A stretch of DNA of 45,420 bases from Caldisericia bacterium (GTDB taxonomy: Bacteria > Caldisericota > Caldisericia > JAAYUI01), in assembly GCA_017992475.1 (NCBI GenBank), contig JAGOOO010000010.1, forward strand, positions 1 to 45,420, written 5' to 3'. The position numbers and the translations under genes are program-made. The notes below the pieces were generated by a model. The model saw nothing but the letters and a program-made list of their open reading frames with translations. It was not told the DNA's origin and searched no databases. Positions 16,506 to 25,241 of this stretch are shown piece after piece (the stretch's first letter is position 1; every line of letters starts with the position of its first letter).

Positions 16506-16534
16506 TTGACAGCGCATATAAAGAGCAATTTAAT
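16506..16534 (+). promoter_or_regulatory. Promoter of the Cys-rich repeat protein
   Basis: Consensus TTGACA (16506-16511), 17-base spacer, TTTAAT (16529-16534). AAAGGAG (16576-16582) gives a good ribosome-binding site six bases before ATG 16589. Confidence 0.65.
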
Positions 16535-16588
16535 ATTAGCTACGACTGATTTTGTTGCATATATTTCGTCACGTGAAAGGAGCACTAT

Positions 16589-19500
16589 ATGAGGAGAAAT
16601 CTATTTATTTGGCTGACCGTTCTGGCCATGACAAGCTCTATTTTTACTCCATTCTCTTTTAGCAACACATATTCACTTACACCAACGTTTAGTTTGGAGG
16701 TAACACCAGGCTGTGGCTACAACGTGCTCAAATGGGAGAAAGTAGCAGGAGCAATAAACTACTGGATTTACAGGGGCCCCTCCGAGGGCGCCGAATTCGA
16801 CACCCCGCTGACAGATTTTCCAATCCCGGATAATGTATTCAAAGATGAAATCAACATCATAAATGGCACAAAATATTGTTATTTTGTCAGGGCAGTGGAT
16901 GCAAATGCAAATGAGTTTACACAATCCAAAGAGGCCTGCGGGACACCAACTTGCGAAAATCCTCCTGAGGAAATACCGCCAGAGAATGAAGATTGCAGGC
17001 TGATGCTGGAATACCAGATTGGCAATAAATACTACAAATCTGGGGATGTACAGAAAGGCCCGATGGAGGCGGCACCAATTCTTACACAAAACCGCATGTT
17101 CCTGCTCATAAGGTATGTGGCCGAGGAAATCGGAGCAACGATTGCCTATGACGCATCGACAAAAACCGTCGCAATAAAAACACTCGATGGCCAGACGCTG
17201 GAAATCCAGATCGGAAATCCAACAGCAAAGGTAAATGGAAATCCTGTCCAGATTGACCCGAACAACCCACAAGTGGTTGCCTTCATAGTGGGTGGAAGGA
17301 CAGTCCTCCCAATGAGGTTTGTGGCCGAAAACCTTGGCGCAACAGGCCCCGAAGACATCAAATGGTTCGAGGCCACCAAGATTGTCCAGTTGCTGTTTGG
17401 TGACCCAAATTGCAGAAGGTGCATGTGTGTCACAGTATCAAAGGTTGACTGCAATGCAAAACCGCCAGTTGTCTATGGAAAAGATGCCAATGGCAAAGAG
17501 TGGCGGATATACCTTTCAAAAGAACTGTGCCTTAAAGTAAAGGAAGGCGGGTGCTACACATTCTGTGGTTCAATCAGGCAAGGTGCCTCAACACCAACCA
17601 CAGCAACAGCTCTAAACACCTATTTCATCGCAACGGTCGTAAAACAGGCCGATTGCCCATGCAAACCAGAGCCGTACCCGGACTACAAGTGCATGTGCGT
17701 AACGATTGAAACCCAGAACTGTTCGGAAAACCCTCCTGTTGTTTATGGTGTCGATGAAAAGAACCAGAAATGGATCTTGCAAGTTGATGCCAGCCTCTGT
17801 CAGCAAATGACACCTGGAACATGCTGGAAAGTTTGCGGGACTGTTGGGGTGACAACTGCAAATACCATTTCTGCATCCTTCCCGCCAAGAATGAAGGTTA
17901 CAAGGGCGGTAAAAGTCGATTGCCCATGCGGTGGCAACCAGGCACCAAGGTGTCTCTGCATGAAGATCGAAAAGGTCGACTGTGCAAGCGCACCGCCAAT
18001 GGCATGGGGCACCGACAAAAACGGCAAACCGTGGGTGATGGAACTGGACGAGAAGATGTGCCTGGAGCTGAAACTAGGTTCCTGCTACATAATCTGCGGG
18101 CATGTCCAACCACAATCCACAGCAACAACATATGTACAGGCGAAGAGGATCAAGGTTGTAAGATTTGAAAAAATCGAGTGCGAGCAGTGCAAACCAGATG
18201 AAAAATGCTTCTGCGTAAAGATTGACCGCGTGGATTGCAATGCAACCCAGCCAACCGTTTATGGCTATGATGAAAATGGCAAGCTTTGGGCACTCTACGT
18301 TGATTCAAAATGGTGCGCCGACATGCAGCCTGGAACCTGCTGGATGGTGTGTGGAAATCCGCCAGAAATCATCCGCGTCGACAGCCCGCCCTGGATGAAA
18401 GTCATAAGGGCAGAAAAGGTCGATTGTTCCAAGTGCAAGATCAAGGAACAAAAGGAAAATTGCATTTGCCTGACGATAGAGAGGGTTGACTGCAATTCGG
18501 ACAAACCAATGCTTTATGGCAAAGACGAGAACGGAAAATTTTTCTCGCTCCTTCTCTCGAAAGAGCTTTGCGAAAAATATTCAAACTATCTGGTCCCTGG
18601 AAAGTGCTTGAAAGTTTGCTACATAATCACGGATTCAACGCTTGCAGTCATAATGAAGGTCACATCAATAGCGCCTGTCGAGTGCCCCTGTGAAGCGCAA
18701 AAAGAGAAATGTTTGTGCATAACGCTGGAAAGGGTAGACTGCACAAGTGAGAACCCGACGGCACTTGGGAAAGACGAGAGTGGACAAACACGGTGGTCGC
18801 TTGGTCTCTCAAAGGAACTCTGTGCCAAGTATGCCAACTATCTTGTCCCAGGCAAGTGTTTAAAGGTCTGTGGGGTGCCAAAGCCAAGCCCATTAAGTTC
18901 TGCGCTATATATGGAAGTCACCTCAATCACCCCGGTGGAATGCCCATGCAAGGAAGAAACAAAGCTTGACTGTTTCTGCGTAAAGATCGAAAAGAAAGAT
19001 TGCGAGAATCTACTTCTTTATGCAACAATCGATGGCAGGACCCTGATACTTTCGGTATCAGCCGAACTGTGCAAGATGGCAGAGCCCGGAACATGCTGGT
19101 GGGTCTGCGGAAGAAAGGTCGAGGTTGCTGGTGCTGTCCCATATTTCAAGGTTGAAAAATACGAAAAGAGGGACTGCCCTTGTGGAACGGAGCAACCAAA
19201 AGAAGAGTGCTTCTGTGTAACGATTGACCGCTTTGCATGCGACCAGGACCCGCCAATGATCTGGGGCAAGGACAAAAAAGGGAACCAGGTCGTGCTTGCA
19301 GTCAGCAAAGAGATATGTTTGAAGTATGCTGAGGCGCTTGGCCCTGGAAAGTGCGTCGAGGTATGTGCAGTTAAAACAACGCTTGCAAGCGGACTTGTCG
19401 TATGGAAGGTAACAAAAATAAGCCAGACAGATTGCCCATGCGAAGAAAAACCGCCAGAAGAAATTTGCAGATGCGTCACGATCAAAAAAGTAGACTGCAC

Positions 19501-21988
19501 AGCAAAACCGCCAGTGGTTTGGGGTGTCGATGAAAACGGCAACGAGATCACTCTGGTGCTTGAGAGCTGGATGTGCGACAGGTATGCAAATTATCTCGTA
19601 CCGGAAAAATGCATCAAAGTTTGTGGCGTCTGGTCAAAGATTGCCATAAGCGACACCGTGTCCATTGAAGTGCTTAAACTGACAAAAATCGTCCCTGTTG
19701 AATGCCCGTGCAAACAGGGGCCAAAACCAGACTGCTTCTGTGTCCAGGTTGAGAAAAAAGATTGCGAACGCGGAATTTTGTACGCAAAGATCGGAGAAAA
19801 GACCATCATGTTGATGGTCCCTCCAGAGCTTTGCAAAATGGCAGAGCCAGGAACATGCTGGTGGGTCTGTGGCGAGTGGTCAGAGCAGGTTAGTGCAGCA
19901 CCCTATTTTAAGGTCACAAAATACGAAAAGAGGGACTGCCCCTGCGATAAGCCACCAGAGGAGATTTGCCACTGTGTGACACTAAGAAAAGTAGATTGCA
20001 ATTCAGACCCGCCAATTGCGATGGGTGTCGATGAAAACGGGAACGAAATAAACATTCTGCTGACAAAAGAACTGTGCGAGAAGTTTGGCGACAAACTCTC
20101 CCCTGGCAAGTGTTTCAAGGTCTGCGGAAAAATGGTCAAGGTCGCTTTGGCGCCCAATGTTGACGCACTGGCATTAAAGCTGACCTACATAAACCAGGTC
20201 GACTGCCCGTGCGTACAGCTCCCCAAGGAAGAATGTTTTTGCGTGACTATCGAGAAGGTTTCATGCGAAAGTGATCCGCCAATGATCTGGGGCAAGGACA
20301 AGGCCGGAAACGCCATTGTGCTTGTGATTTCAAAAGAGCTTTGTGACAAATACGCCAATTATCTCGTCTCAGGCAAATGCATTGAAGTCTGTGGAACCAA
20401 AACAACACTGGCAGATGGGCAGATTGCATGGAAAATCTCCCTGATCAAGGTGGTTGACTGCCCGTGTGGAGAAAAACCGCCAGAAGAAATATGCCATTGC
20501 GTCACGATCAAAAAAGTCGACTGCACGGCAAAACCACCCATGATTTGGGGTGTCGATGAAAACGGCAATGAGATCACCCTAGTTCTCGAAAGCTGGATGT
20601 GCGACAGGTATGCAAACTATCTGGTGCCAGAAAAATGCATCAAAGTTTGTGGCGTCTGGTCAAAGATTGCCATAAGCGACACGGTGTCCATCAAAGTGCT
20701 GAAGCTGACAAAAATCTACCCAGTCGATTGCCCATGCAAAGAACAAGAACCTGACTGTTTCTGCATGGAGGTACTCAGAAGGGACTGTGAGAAAGGCATA
20801 CTGTATGTAAAGATCGGCGAGAAGACGGTCATGATGACCGTTCCTGCCGATTTGTGCAAGATGGCAGAAGTGGGCACTTGCTGGTGGGTCTGTGGCGAAT
20901 GGGTTGAGAACCCCGGTGCAACACCATCATTCAAGCTTTTGAAAATCGAAAAGAGGGACTGTCCGTGTGAAGAAAAACCACCTGAGGAAATTTGCCACTG
21001 TGTTACAATCAAAAAGGTAGACTGCACAAGGGAACCACCGCTTGTCTGGGGCGTGGACGAGAACGGGAATGAGATAGTATTGGTTCTTTCAAAGGAATTG
21101 TGCCAGAAATGGGCCAATTACCTCGTCCCCGGAAGGTGCGTCAAGGTCTGTGGCCAGATGGTAAAGTATCCGATTGATGCCTCAACCACAGGGCTTGGGC
21201 TGAAAATCACCAAACTAGAACCAACCGAGTGTCCATGCCAGGAAACCCAGAAAGAAGAATGCATCTGCCTTGAGATAACAGACAGCAGTTGTGGAGAAGG
21301 GAAATACATTGCATACGGCAAACAGTCAAACGGAAGGACATGGATGCTGGAGCTCGGGCCGGATATATGCAAACTGTTTGTGAAAGGCACATGCTGGAAG
21401 GTCTGTGGTATTGTGACCGCCCCGACAACAAGGGGTGGGCCAGCAAAAATGAAGGTCACAAAGTATGAAAAAGTGGATTGCCCCTGCGATTCCGGGCAAA
21501 CCGAATGCTATTGCGTGACTGTCCTGAAAGCTGACTGCAATGCAAATCCGCCAGTTTTGTACACCAAAGATGCAAAAGGCAGGGAAATAAAGGTGATCCT
21601 GACTAGCGACATGCTCAGGATATGCTACCTCGCAAAACCTGGGACATGTTGGAAAGTTTGCGGAAAATTGACCCGCCTTGACTCGGGGGAATATGTCATC
21701 TATGCATCGACAATAACCGCCACCGATTGCCCATGTGTAGGTTCCCAGGACTGCAAGTGGACAAGAGGCATCGTCAGCTATGTAAGGTACGCCAACAACA
21801 AGTGGCAGGTTGGTTTCAAGCGCTGTGACGGGACCGAGACCGTTTATATGGCAAATGAAGACCTCATAGACATAACAAGAAGATATAAGCTCTCGCAATA
21901 CAAGGGATGCGCAGAGCTGTGCATCAATGACAACAATGAGATAGTAGGCTGGAAGGCACTCCCGGACCAGGACTGCTGCCCAAAATAA
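16589..21988 (+). CDS. Giant secreted Cys-rich protein with 17 tandem eight-cysteine modules
   Basis: 1799 residues. Signal peptide about 1-26; an Fn3-like domain about 30-125 (YNVLKWEKVAGAINYWIYRG); a copper-amine-oxidase-N-like stalk domain about 135-275 (MFLLIRYVAEEIGATIAYD; TVLPMRFVAENLGAT). Residues 278-1716 are 17 consecutive modules of about 78-93 residues. Each has CxC, then VDC, then an LC, a GxC with VCG, and a final DCPC (CxxC in modules 3 and 4). A typical module reads CVTI..VDC..PP..WG.DENG...L.LSKELC...PGKC.KVCG, then KVT....VDCPC. The C-terminal 78 residues form a different Cys-containing domain. About 136 module cysteines imply heavy disulfide bonding or metal binding outside the cell. 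The strand-like pattern suggests a small beta-barrel (OB-like), which is inference. I recognise no described family for the module. Confidence 0.92.
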   Translation: MRRNLFIWLTVLAMTSSIFTPFSFSNTYSLTPTFSLEVTPGCGYNVLKWEKVAGAINYWIYRGPSEGAEFDTPLTDFPIPDNVFKDEINIINGTKYCYFVRAVDANANEFTQSKEACGTPTCENPPEEIPPENEDCRLMLEYQIGNKYYKSGDVQKGPMEAAPILTQNRMFLLIRYVAEEIGATIAYDASTKTVAIKTLDGQTLEIQIGNPTAKVNGNPVQIDPNNPQVVAFIVGGRTVLPMRFVAENLGATGPEDIKWFEATKIVQLLFGDPNCRRCMCVTVSKVDCNAKPPVVYGKDANGKEWRIYLSKELCLKVKEGGCYTFCGSIRQGASTPTTATALNTYFIATVVKQADCPCKPEPYPDYKCMCVTIETQNCSENPPVVYGVDEKNQKWILQVDASLCQQMTPGTCWKVCGTVGVTTANTISASFPPRMKVTRAVKVDCPCGGNQAPRCLCMKIEKVDCASAPPMAWGTDKNGKPWVMELDEKMCLELKLGSCYIICGHVQPQSTATTYVQAKRIKVVRFEKIECEQCKPDEKCFCVKIDRVDCNATQPTVYGYDENGKLWALYVDSKWCADMQPGTCWMVCGNPPEIIRVDSPPWMKVIRAEKVDCSKCKIKEQKENCICLTIERVDCNSDKPMLYGKDENGKFFSLLLSKELCEKYSNYLVPGKCLKVCYIITDSTLAVIMKVTSIAPVECPCEAQKEKCLCITLERVDCTSENPTALGKDESGQTRWSLGLSKELCAKYANYLVPGKCLKVCGVPKPSPLSSALYMEVTSITPVECPCKEETKLDCFCVKIEKKDCENLLLYATIDGRTLILSVSAELCKMAEPGTCWWVCGRKVEVAGAVPYFKVEKYEKRDCPCGTEQPKEECFCVTIDRFACDQDPPMIWGKDKKGNQVVLAVSKEICLKYAEALGPGKCVEVCAVKTTLASGLVVWKVTKISQTDCPCEEKPPEEICRCVTIKKVDCTAKPPVVWGVDENGNEITLVLESWMCDRYANYLVPEKCIKVCGVWSKIAISDTVSIEVLKLTKIVPVECPCKQGPKPDCFCVQVEKKDCERGILYAKIGEKTIMLMVPPELCKMAEPGTCWWVCGEWSEQVSAAPYFKVTKYEKRDCPCDKPPEEICHCVTLRKVDCNSDPPIAMGVDENGNEINILLTKELCEKFGDKLSPGKCFKVCGKMVKVALAPNVDALALKLTYINQVDCPCVQLPKEECFCVTIEKVSCESDPPMIWGKDKAGNAIVLVISKELCDKYANYLVSGKCIEVCGTKTTLADGQIAWKISLIKVVDCPCGEKPPEEICHCVTIKKVDCTAKPPMIWGVDENGNEITLVLESWMCDRYANYLVPEKCIKVCGVWSKIAISDTVSIKVLKLTKIYPVDCPCKEQEPDCFCMEVLRRDCEKGILYVKIGEKTVMMTVPADLCKMAEVGTCWWVCGEWVENPGATPSFKLLKIEKRDCPCEEKPPEEICHCVTIKKVDCTREPPLVWGVDENGNEIVLVLSKELCQKWANYLVPGRCVKVCGQMVKYPIDASTTGLGLKITKLEPTECPCQETQKEECICLEITDSSCGEGKYIAYGKQSNGRTWMLELGPDICKLFVKGTCWKVCGIVTAPTTRGGPAKMKVTKYEKVDCPCDSGQTECYCVTVLKADCNANPPVLYTKDAKGREIKVILTSDMLRICYLAKPGTCWKVCGKLTRLDSGEYVIYASTITATDCPCVGSQDCKWTRGIVSYVRYANNKWQVGFKRCDGTETVYMANEDLIDITRRYKLSQYKGCAELCINDNNEIVGWKALPDQDCCPK
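17420..21736 (+). repeat. Array of 17 coding repeats (about 254 bases each)
   Basis: Encodes the eight-cysteine modules. Modules 7, 10 and 14 are a short subtype that lacks the PP.xWG.DENG segment and carries EPGTCWWVCG (EVGTCWWVCG in 14). The other modules carry KYANYLVPGKC-like or shorter PGTCW loops. Unit length varies by a few codons. Confidence 0.9.
19208..21259 (+). repeat. Tandem 1026-base duplication of a four-module block
   Basis: Modules 8-11 (19208-20233) and 12-15 (20234-21259) match one to one. The first cysteine codons of modules 8/12 and 9/13 and the block ends are exactly 1026 bases apart; modules 10/14 are offset by 1023. Modules 9 and 13 are nearly identical in DNA, showing a recent duplication. 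Confidence 0.85.
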
Positions 21989-22006
21989 CATTAAGCAAAT
22001 TTTCTG

Positions 22007-22038
22007 AAAAAAGAGGGGGTTTTGCCCCCTCTTTTTTA
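22007..22038 (+). terminator. Intrinsic terminator after the Cys-rich protein
   Basis: Stem AAAAAAGAGGGGG / CCCCCTCTTTTTT around a short T-rich loop, about 18 bases after the stop. The A- and T-runs make it usable on both strands. Confidence 0.93.
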
Positions 22039-22056
22039 TTTTAGCTGGCTGGAGGC

Positions 22057-22085
22057 TTGAAGACTTGCCAATCTGGTAATAATAT
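22057..22085 (+). promoter_or_regulatory. Promoter with predicted leaderless start (ATG 22094)
   Basis: TTGAAG (22057-22062), 17-base spacer, TAATAT (22080-22085). Eight bases separate the -10 box from the ATG, and no ribosome-binding site is present. Confidence 0.7.
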
Positions 22086-22093
22086 TTAGCCAA

Positions 22094-23251
22094 ATGAAAA
22101 TTGGATTTGTCCAAAAAAGCCTGATTCTGGTTGTTATGGTCACCCTGACATCATCATGCACCAGGGCGTTCAATGAAGGCCCTGGCCCCTCTGGAGAGTG
22201 CAACTGGTCAATGTTTGGGCAGAGTGCATCACACAATTCATCAGTGCACGGCACTTGCGGGCCGCAAACGAGTGACCTCATAAAAAAATGGTCTTTTGCA
22301 ACAAAGGGGCCAATAACCTCATCCTGTGCATTCGAAAATGAAAAGTGTTTCTTCGGATGTTTCGACAAAAACCTTTATTGCATCGACAGTGTTGAGGGTT
22401 CGCTGATATGGAAGCATGAAACTGGCGGAACCGTTGGTTCACCGGCAGTTTCTGGCGGGTATGTCTGCTTTGCAAGCCAGGACAAAAAGCTTTACTGTCT
22501 CAGCTCTGCCACAGGTGAAACAGTCTGGGAAATTGAAGGCACCCAGAACTTTTCATCACCCACAATCTACCAGTCAAAGATCTACTACGCTTCAATTGAC
22601 CGCAATGTTTACTGCGTCGACCTGTCTTCCGGCCAGGAAGTATGGCGCTTTGAAACAAAAGGTCCGATAGGCTCCTCGGTCACAGTGGTAAACGACAGGG
22701 CATACGTCGGCTCGAATGACTACAACGTGTATTGTCTGAATGCCAAAAACGGGAACGAGCTGTGGTCCTTCAAGACAGACAACGCCGTCGTTTCAACGCC
22801 ATCCGTCTGGGGGGACAGAGTGTTTTTTGGTTCCTACGACGACAAAATATACTGCCTGAATGCAACAACTGGCGAGAAAATATGGGAATTCAAGACTGGC
22901 GGAGACATCGTCTCGACGCCTTCAGTCTACATTGACAGGCTTATTGTCGGTTCAAACGCAGGAGTCGTTTACTGTGTTTCGATAGAAGACGGCAAAGAGC
23001 TCTGGTCATTTGATCCTGGCCTTTGGGTGCCAATCCCGTCAACGCCAGCGATCGCAGGCACAAAAATGTTTGTTGGTTCGGCAGACAAGAACGTTTACCT
23101 GATAGACACGATCACAGGCAAAAAACTCTGGCATTTCGAAACTAGCGACAGGATATTTGCTTCCCCTGCCGTATACAAAAACAGGGTTTATATTGGCTCT
23201 GCAGATGGAAAACTCTACTGCTTCGAGGACAAGGCGGCAACCGGCAAATAG
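22094..23251 (+). CDS. PQQ-like beta-propeller lipoprotein
   Basis: 385 residues: lipoprotein signal with lipobox LTSSC (Cys22), then about seven propeller blades. Each blade has the pattern VYC(L/V)....G...W.F.T...I.S.P.V...R.(Y/F)(V/I)GS, for example KIYCLNATTGEKIWEFKTGG. This is the BamB / PQQ-repeat architecture. Without quinoprotein dehydrogenase residues, it is most likely a protein-interaction scaffold on the outer face of the membrane. Blade motifs contain a regular Cys (YCL/YCV), which is unusual and matches the Cys-rich neighbour upstream. It has its own promoter, immediately before the ATG, and a strong terminator. Confidence 0.9.
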   Translation: MKIGFVQKSLILVVMVTLTSSCTRAFNEGPGPSGECNWSMFGQSASHNSSVHGTCGPQTSDLIKKWSFATKGPITSSCAFENEKCFFGCFDKNLYCIDSVEGSLIWKHETGGTVGSPAVSGGYVCFASQDKKLYCLSSATGETVWEIEGTQNFSSPTIYQSKIYYASIDRNVYCVDLSSGQEVWRFETKGPIGSSVTVVNDRAYVGSNDYNVYCLNAKNGNELWSFKTDNAVVSTPSVWGDRVFFGSYDDKIYCLNATTGEKIWEFKTGGDIVSTPSVYIDRLIVGSNAGVVYCVSIEDGKELWSFDPGLWVPIPSTPAIAGTKMFVGSADKNVYLIDTITGKKLWHFETSDRIFASPAVYKNRVYIGSADGKLYCFEDKAATGK

Positions 23252-23273
23252 CCTAAAAAACTGACCGATATTC

Positions 23274-23303
23274 AAAAAGCCCTGCTTTTAGCAGGGCTTT
23301 TTG
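23274..23303 (+). terminator. Intrinsic terminator after the propeller lipoprotein
   Basis: Twelve-base perfect stem AAAAAGCCCTGC / GCAGGGCTTTTT with loop TTTTA, 22 bases after the stop codon. Confidence 0.95.
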
Positions 23304-23403
23304 TTTTTTGGGAACAAAACCCGAAAATCGTTTGTAAGGGTTGTATCGGGAATGACCTCCCCGATCCAAAGCAAGTTAAAACTTTTTTCCTCTCCTAAAA
23401 AAG

Positions 23404-23428
23404 GCCCCGCCGACCCCGGGGCTTTTGT
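23404..23428. terminator. Bidirectional terminator
   Basis: GCCCCG / CGGGGC stem (23404-23409, 23417-23422) with a seven-base loop. It is followed by TTTTGTTTTT on the plus strand and by CTTTTTTAGG on the minus strand. The minus-strand reading would end the radical SAM cassette. A smaller hairpin, ATCGGG / CCCGAT, lies upstream at 23345-23365. Confidence 0.75.
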
Positions 23429-23509
23429 TTTTCCAGCTTCACTTTAATGATGAAATAATTATGTCACATGAGTTAGTGAATGGATCAAAATTCTGTATGG
23501 ATATATTCA

Positions 23510-24580
23510 TTAACAACAATCTTGTGCAATCAGCTCTTTGTTGCGTAATGGCAATATTGGACATATTTGGCAAATTGCAAATCTATATCCACATTTTTTA
23601 CATACCTCAGGCAAGCACCCAGAGAATTTCTCCCATCTTTCCATAAAATCTAAAAAAATACCCGACGAGATGACTTCATCGAAGGTGTTGCACTTTTTGA
23701 TATCAGGCAAATCATTCTTTTTATATAAGATATTTGCCTGGTATAAGCATGGCACTATCTTTCCAGAAGAGGTTATTACTATCACTTTTGTAATTGCATC
23801 ACAGGTTGTTTCAAATTGCGCACTTATAGCACCGCACTTTGATTTTCTTATTGAATGTTCAATAATTTTAGGTTTAAAATTTACCCTAATATTGGTATAT
23901 TTTGATGCCTCATGTATGGCATCAATTAGCTTGGGCATTAATTCTATCATATTCTTATCATCAATCACCATATCCTTATTGACAGAAGCTCTGCCCTCTG
24001 GAACCATTGCATTAAGATACATAAAATCTGGGGAAATCTTTTTAACAAAATCTCCAAGTTTATCTATTTTATCAGACCACAAAGAATTTATAGTCATATC
24101 AATTACTATCTTGGGATAATTAACATTTTTTTCACTTCTGATAAGTTTAATTGTTTTAATCGTTGTAGAAGTTCTTTCGAATGTACCCGAACCCCTTATG
24201 AAATCGTTGGAATAAGTATCTATTCCGTCATAAGAAAAACTTATCGAATTAGTTTCAACTCTACATAGCTCTCTAGAATATCCATCATCAATCAATTGAG
24301 AATTTGTATTGAAACTAGTTTTGATACCATTTTTTTTAGCAAAATAGATTATATCTATAAAATCAGGCCTTGTTGTAGGTTCACCTCCAAGAAAGTGAAC
24401 ATGGTTTATGCCCCATTCTGAAAGCTTAGAGAGGCCAGATAAAATATCACTCGTCCTAAGCGTGCCATCACACGGTGGTGATGGCACGCTTTCATCTAAT
24501 TCACATACTTGACAATGTTTACATGCCAAATTGCACTGATCTGTTATATACCAACGTACAGTTGGTGATATGCTGGTCAT
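23510..24580 (-). CDS. Radical SAM/SPASM-like peptide-maturase candidate
   Basis: 356-residue radical SAM enzyme. The cluster motif CNLACKHC (Cys16, 20, 23) begins near the N-terminus and is followed by another Cys (26). LGGEPTTRPD is at about 64-73. The C-terminal part has a cysteine pattern typical of SPASM auxiliary clusters: CGAIS, then CDAITKVIVITSSGKIVPC, then CLPEVCKKC, CQIC and a terminal CC (322-356). SPASM enzymes commonly modify ribosomal peptides, forming thioethers or C-C links, or act on other proteins. It begins six bases after the stop of a 99-residue ORF, which suggests that ORF is the substrate or partner. The gene is markedly A/T-rich compared with neighbours on both sides, a sign of transfer. 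The product is not identifiable from sequence. Confidence 0.85.
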   Translation of the reverse strand: MTSISPTVRWYITDQCNLACKHCQVCELDESVPSPPCDGTLRTSDILSGLSKLSEWGINHVHFLGGEPTTRPDFIDIIYFAKKNGIKTSFNTNSQLIDDGYSRELCRVETNSISFSYDGIDTYSNDFIRGSGTFERTSTTIKTIKLIRSEKNVNYPKIVIDMTINSLWSDKIDKLGDFVKKISPDFMYLNAMVPEGRASVNKDMVIDDKNMIELMPKLIDAIHEASKYTNIRVNFKPKIIEHSIRKSKCGAISAQFETTCDAITKVIVITSSGKIVPCLYQANILYKKNDLPDIKKCNTFDEVISSGIFLDFMERWEKFSGCLPEVCKKCGYRFAICQICPILPLRNKELIAQDCC

Positions 24581-24586
24581 TAACTT

Positions 24587-24886
24587 TTACAATTCTCCCG
24601 GCGTTTCAAATGCTGATCTTAAAAAACAGCAAATTATGCCACTATTTACATCTCCTTCCATTAATTCATCAATTGTTACTTTGATCGCCCTTGTAGTTGC
24701 ATGCAAGGACACCGCAGATAGAGCTTTTGCATAATCGTTAAGGACCTTGTTTTCTTCATCAGTTAACGTCAAACCCGCCTCTTTGAGCAAAATGGGCAAC
24801 TTTTTGTAACGATTCATCTTATCCTCTTCATTGTATTTTTCCACCAGCGATTGAAATTTCTTTACATCAAGCTTTCTTTCAGGCAT
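24587..24886 (-). CDS. 99-residue protein, candidate radical-SAM peptide substrate
   Basis: No family recognised. GAGGAGG lies seven bases before ATG 24886, so it is very probably translated. The N-terminal 75 residues are highly charged and predicted helical (VKKFQSLVEKYNEEDKMNR; LTDEENKVLNDYAKALS). The C-terminal 24 or so are different: a Gly/Asn turn, then SGIICCFLRSAF with adjacent cysteines, then ETPGEL. A helical leader followed by a short Cys-containing core, next to a SPASM-type radical SAM gene, is the layout of a RiPP precursor. It could instead be a small accessory protein. It shares the low GC of the radical SAM gene. Confidence 0.7.
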   Translation of the reverse strand: MPERKLDVKKFQSLVEKYNEEDKMNRYKKLPILLKEAGLTLTDEENKVLNDYAKALSAVSLHATTRAIKVTIDELMEGDVNSGIICCFLRSAFETPGEL

Positions 24887-25241
24887 TTGAACCCTCCTCG
24901 TTTATTTGAATATAAATTTAATACAAACTTACTATTAACCAATAATTCACATTTTAAATGTATCTATTATTAATTTATTGATAAATATATTAATAATTAT
25001 TTCATATAAATTATAAATCAGATTATCAAATATTGAAGAAAAATCGATCATCAAAAAAATTGGGGGAAACAATATCGATAATCTTTACATTTTTATGTGC
25101 TATAATTTTAATAAACATAAAAAATATAATTTTATCAAGTTAATTCACTTTCCCGTTAATTTTTTAGCGGCTAATTCTATAAAATTTAAAGCACATTAGA
25201 TAAACATATATAGTAAGCAAACAGGGCGTTCCTTAAAAAAC
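24887..25241. other. Very A/T-rich intergenic region
   Basis: About 355 bases, overwhelmingly A and T, between the radical SAM cassette and the TetR gene. No reading frame of useful length exists on either strand. On the minus strand TTGGTT (24937-24942), 16 bases, TAAATT (24915-24920) is a weak promoter candidate for the cassette. Nothing else is supportable. Confidence 0.6.

Larger units (their letters stand above)
16177..16588. other. 412-base divergent intergenic region
   Basis: A/T-rich spacer between two giant secreted-protein genes. It holds the minus-strand -10 box TATAAT (16216-16221) without a good -35, two adjacent palindromes (16231-16242 and 16246-16259), and the plus-strand promoter at 16506-16534. 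The central part, about 16270-16490, has no gene or RNA structure I can support. Confidence 0.6.

Noticed and set aside
20716-21117. Open frames on the minus strand across the Cys-rich array
   Set aside because: They recur in each module as mirror frames of the coding repeat (QSTFLIVTQWQISSGG-like strings) and follow its codon bias, so they are artefacts.
17420-21736. CRISPR-like regular repetition
   Set aside because: Units are about 254 bases, diverged and in frame, with cysteine positions preserved. This is protein repeat structure, not a CRISPR array.
23304-23428. Possible small RNA between two terminators (hairpin at 23345-23365, terminator at 23404)
   Set aside because: No convincing promoter was found upstream. 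The hairpins are explained by terminators of the flanking genes.
24587-25241. Insertion sequence or phage remnant around the low-GC cassette
   Set aside because: Composition suggests transfer, but no transposase, integrase, terminal inverted repeats or attachment-site duplication could be seen.
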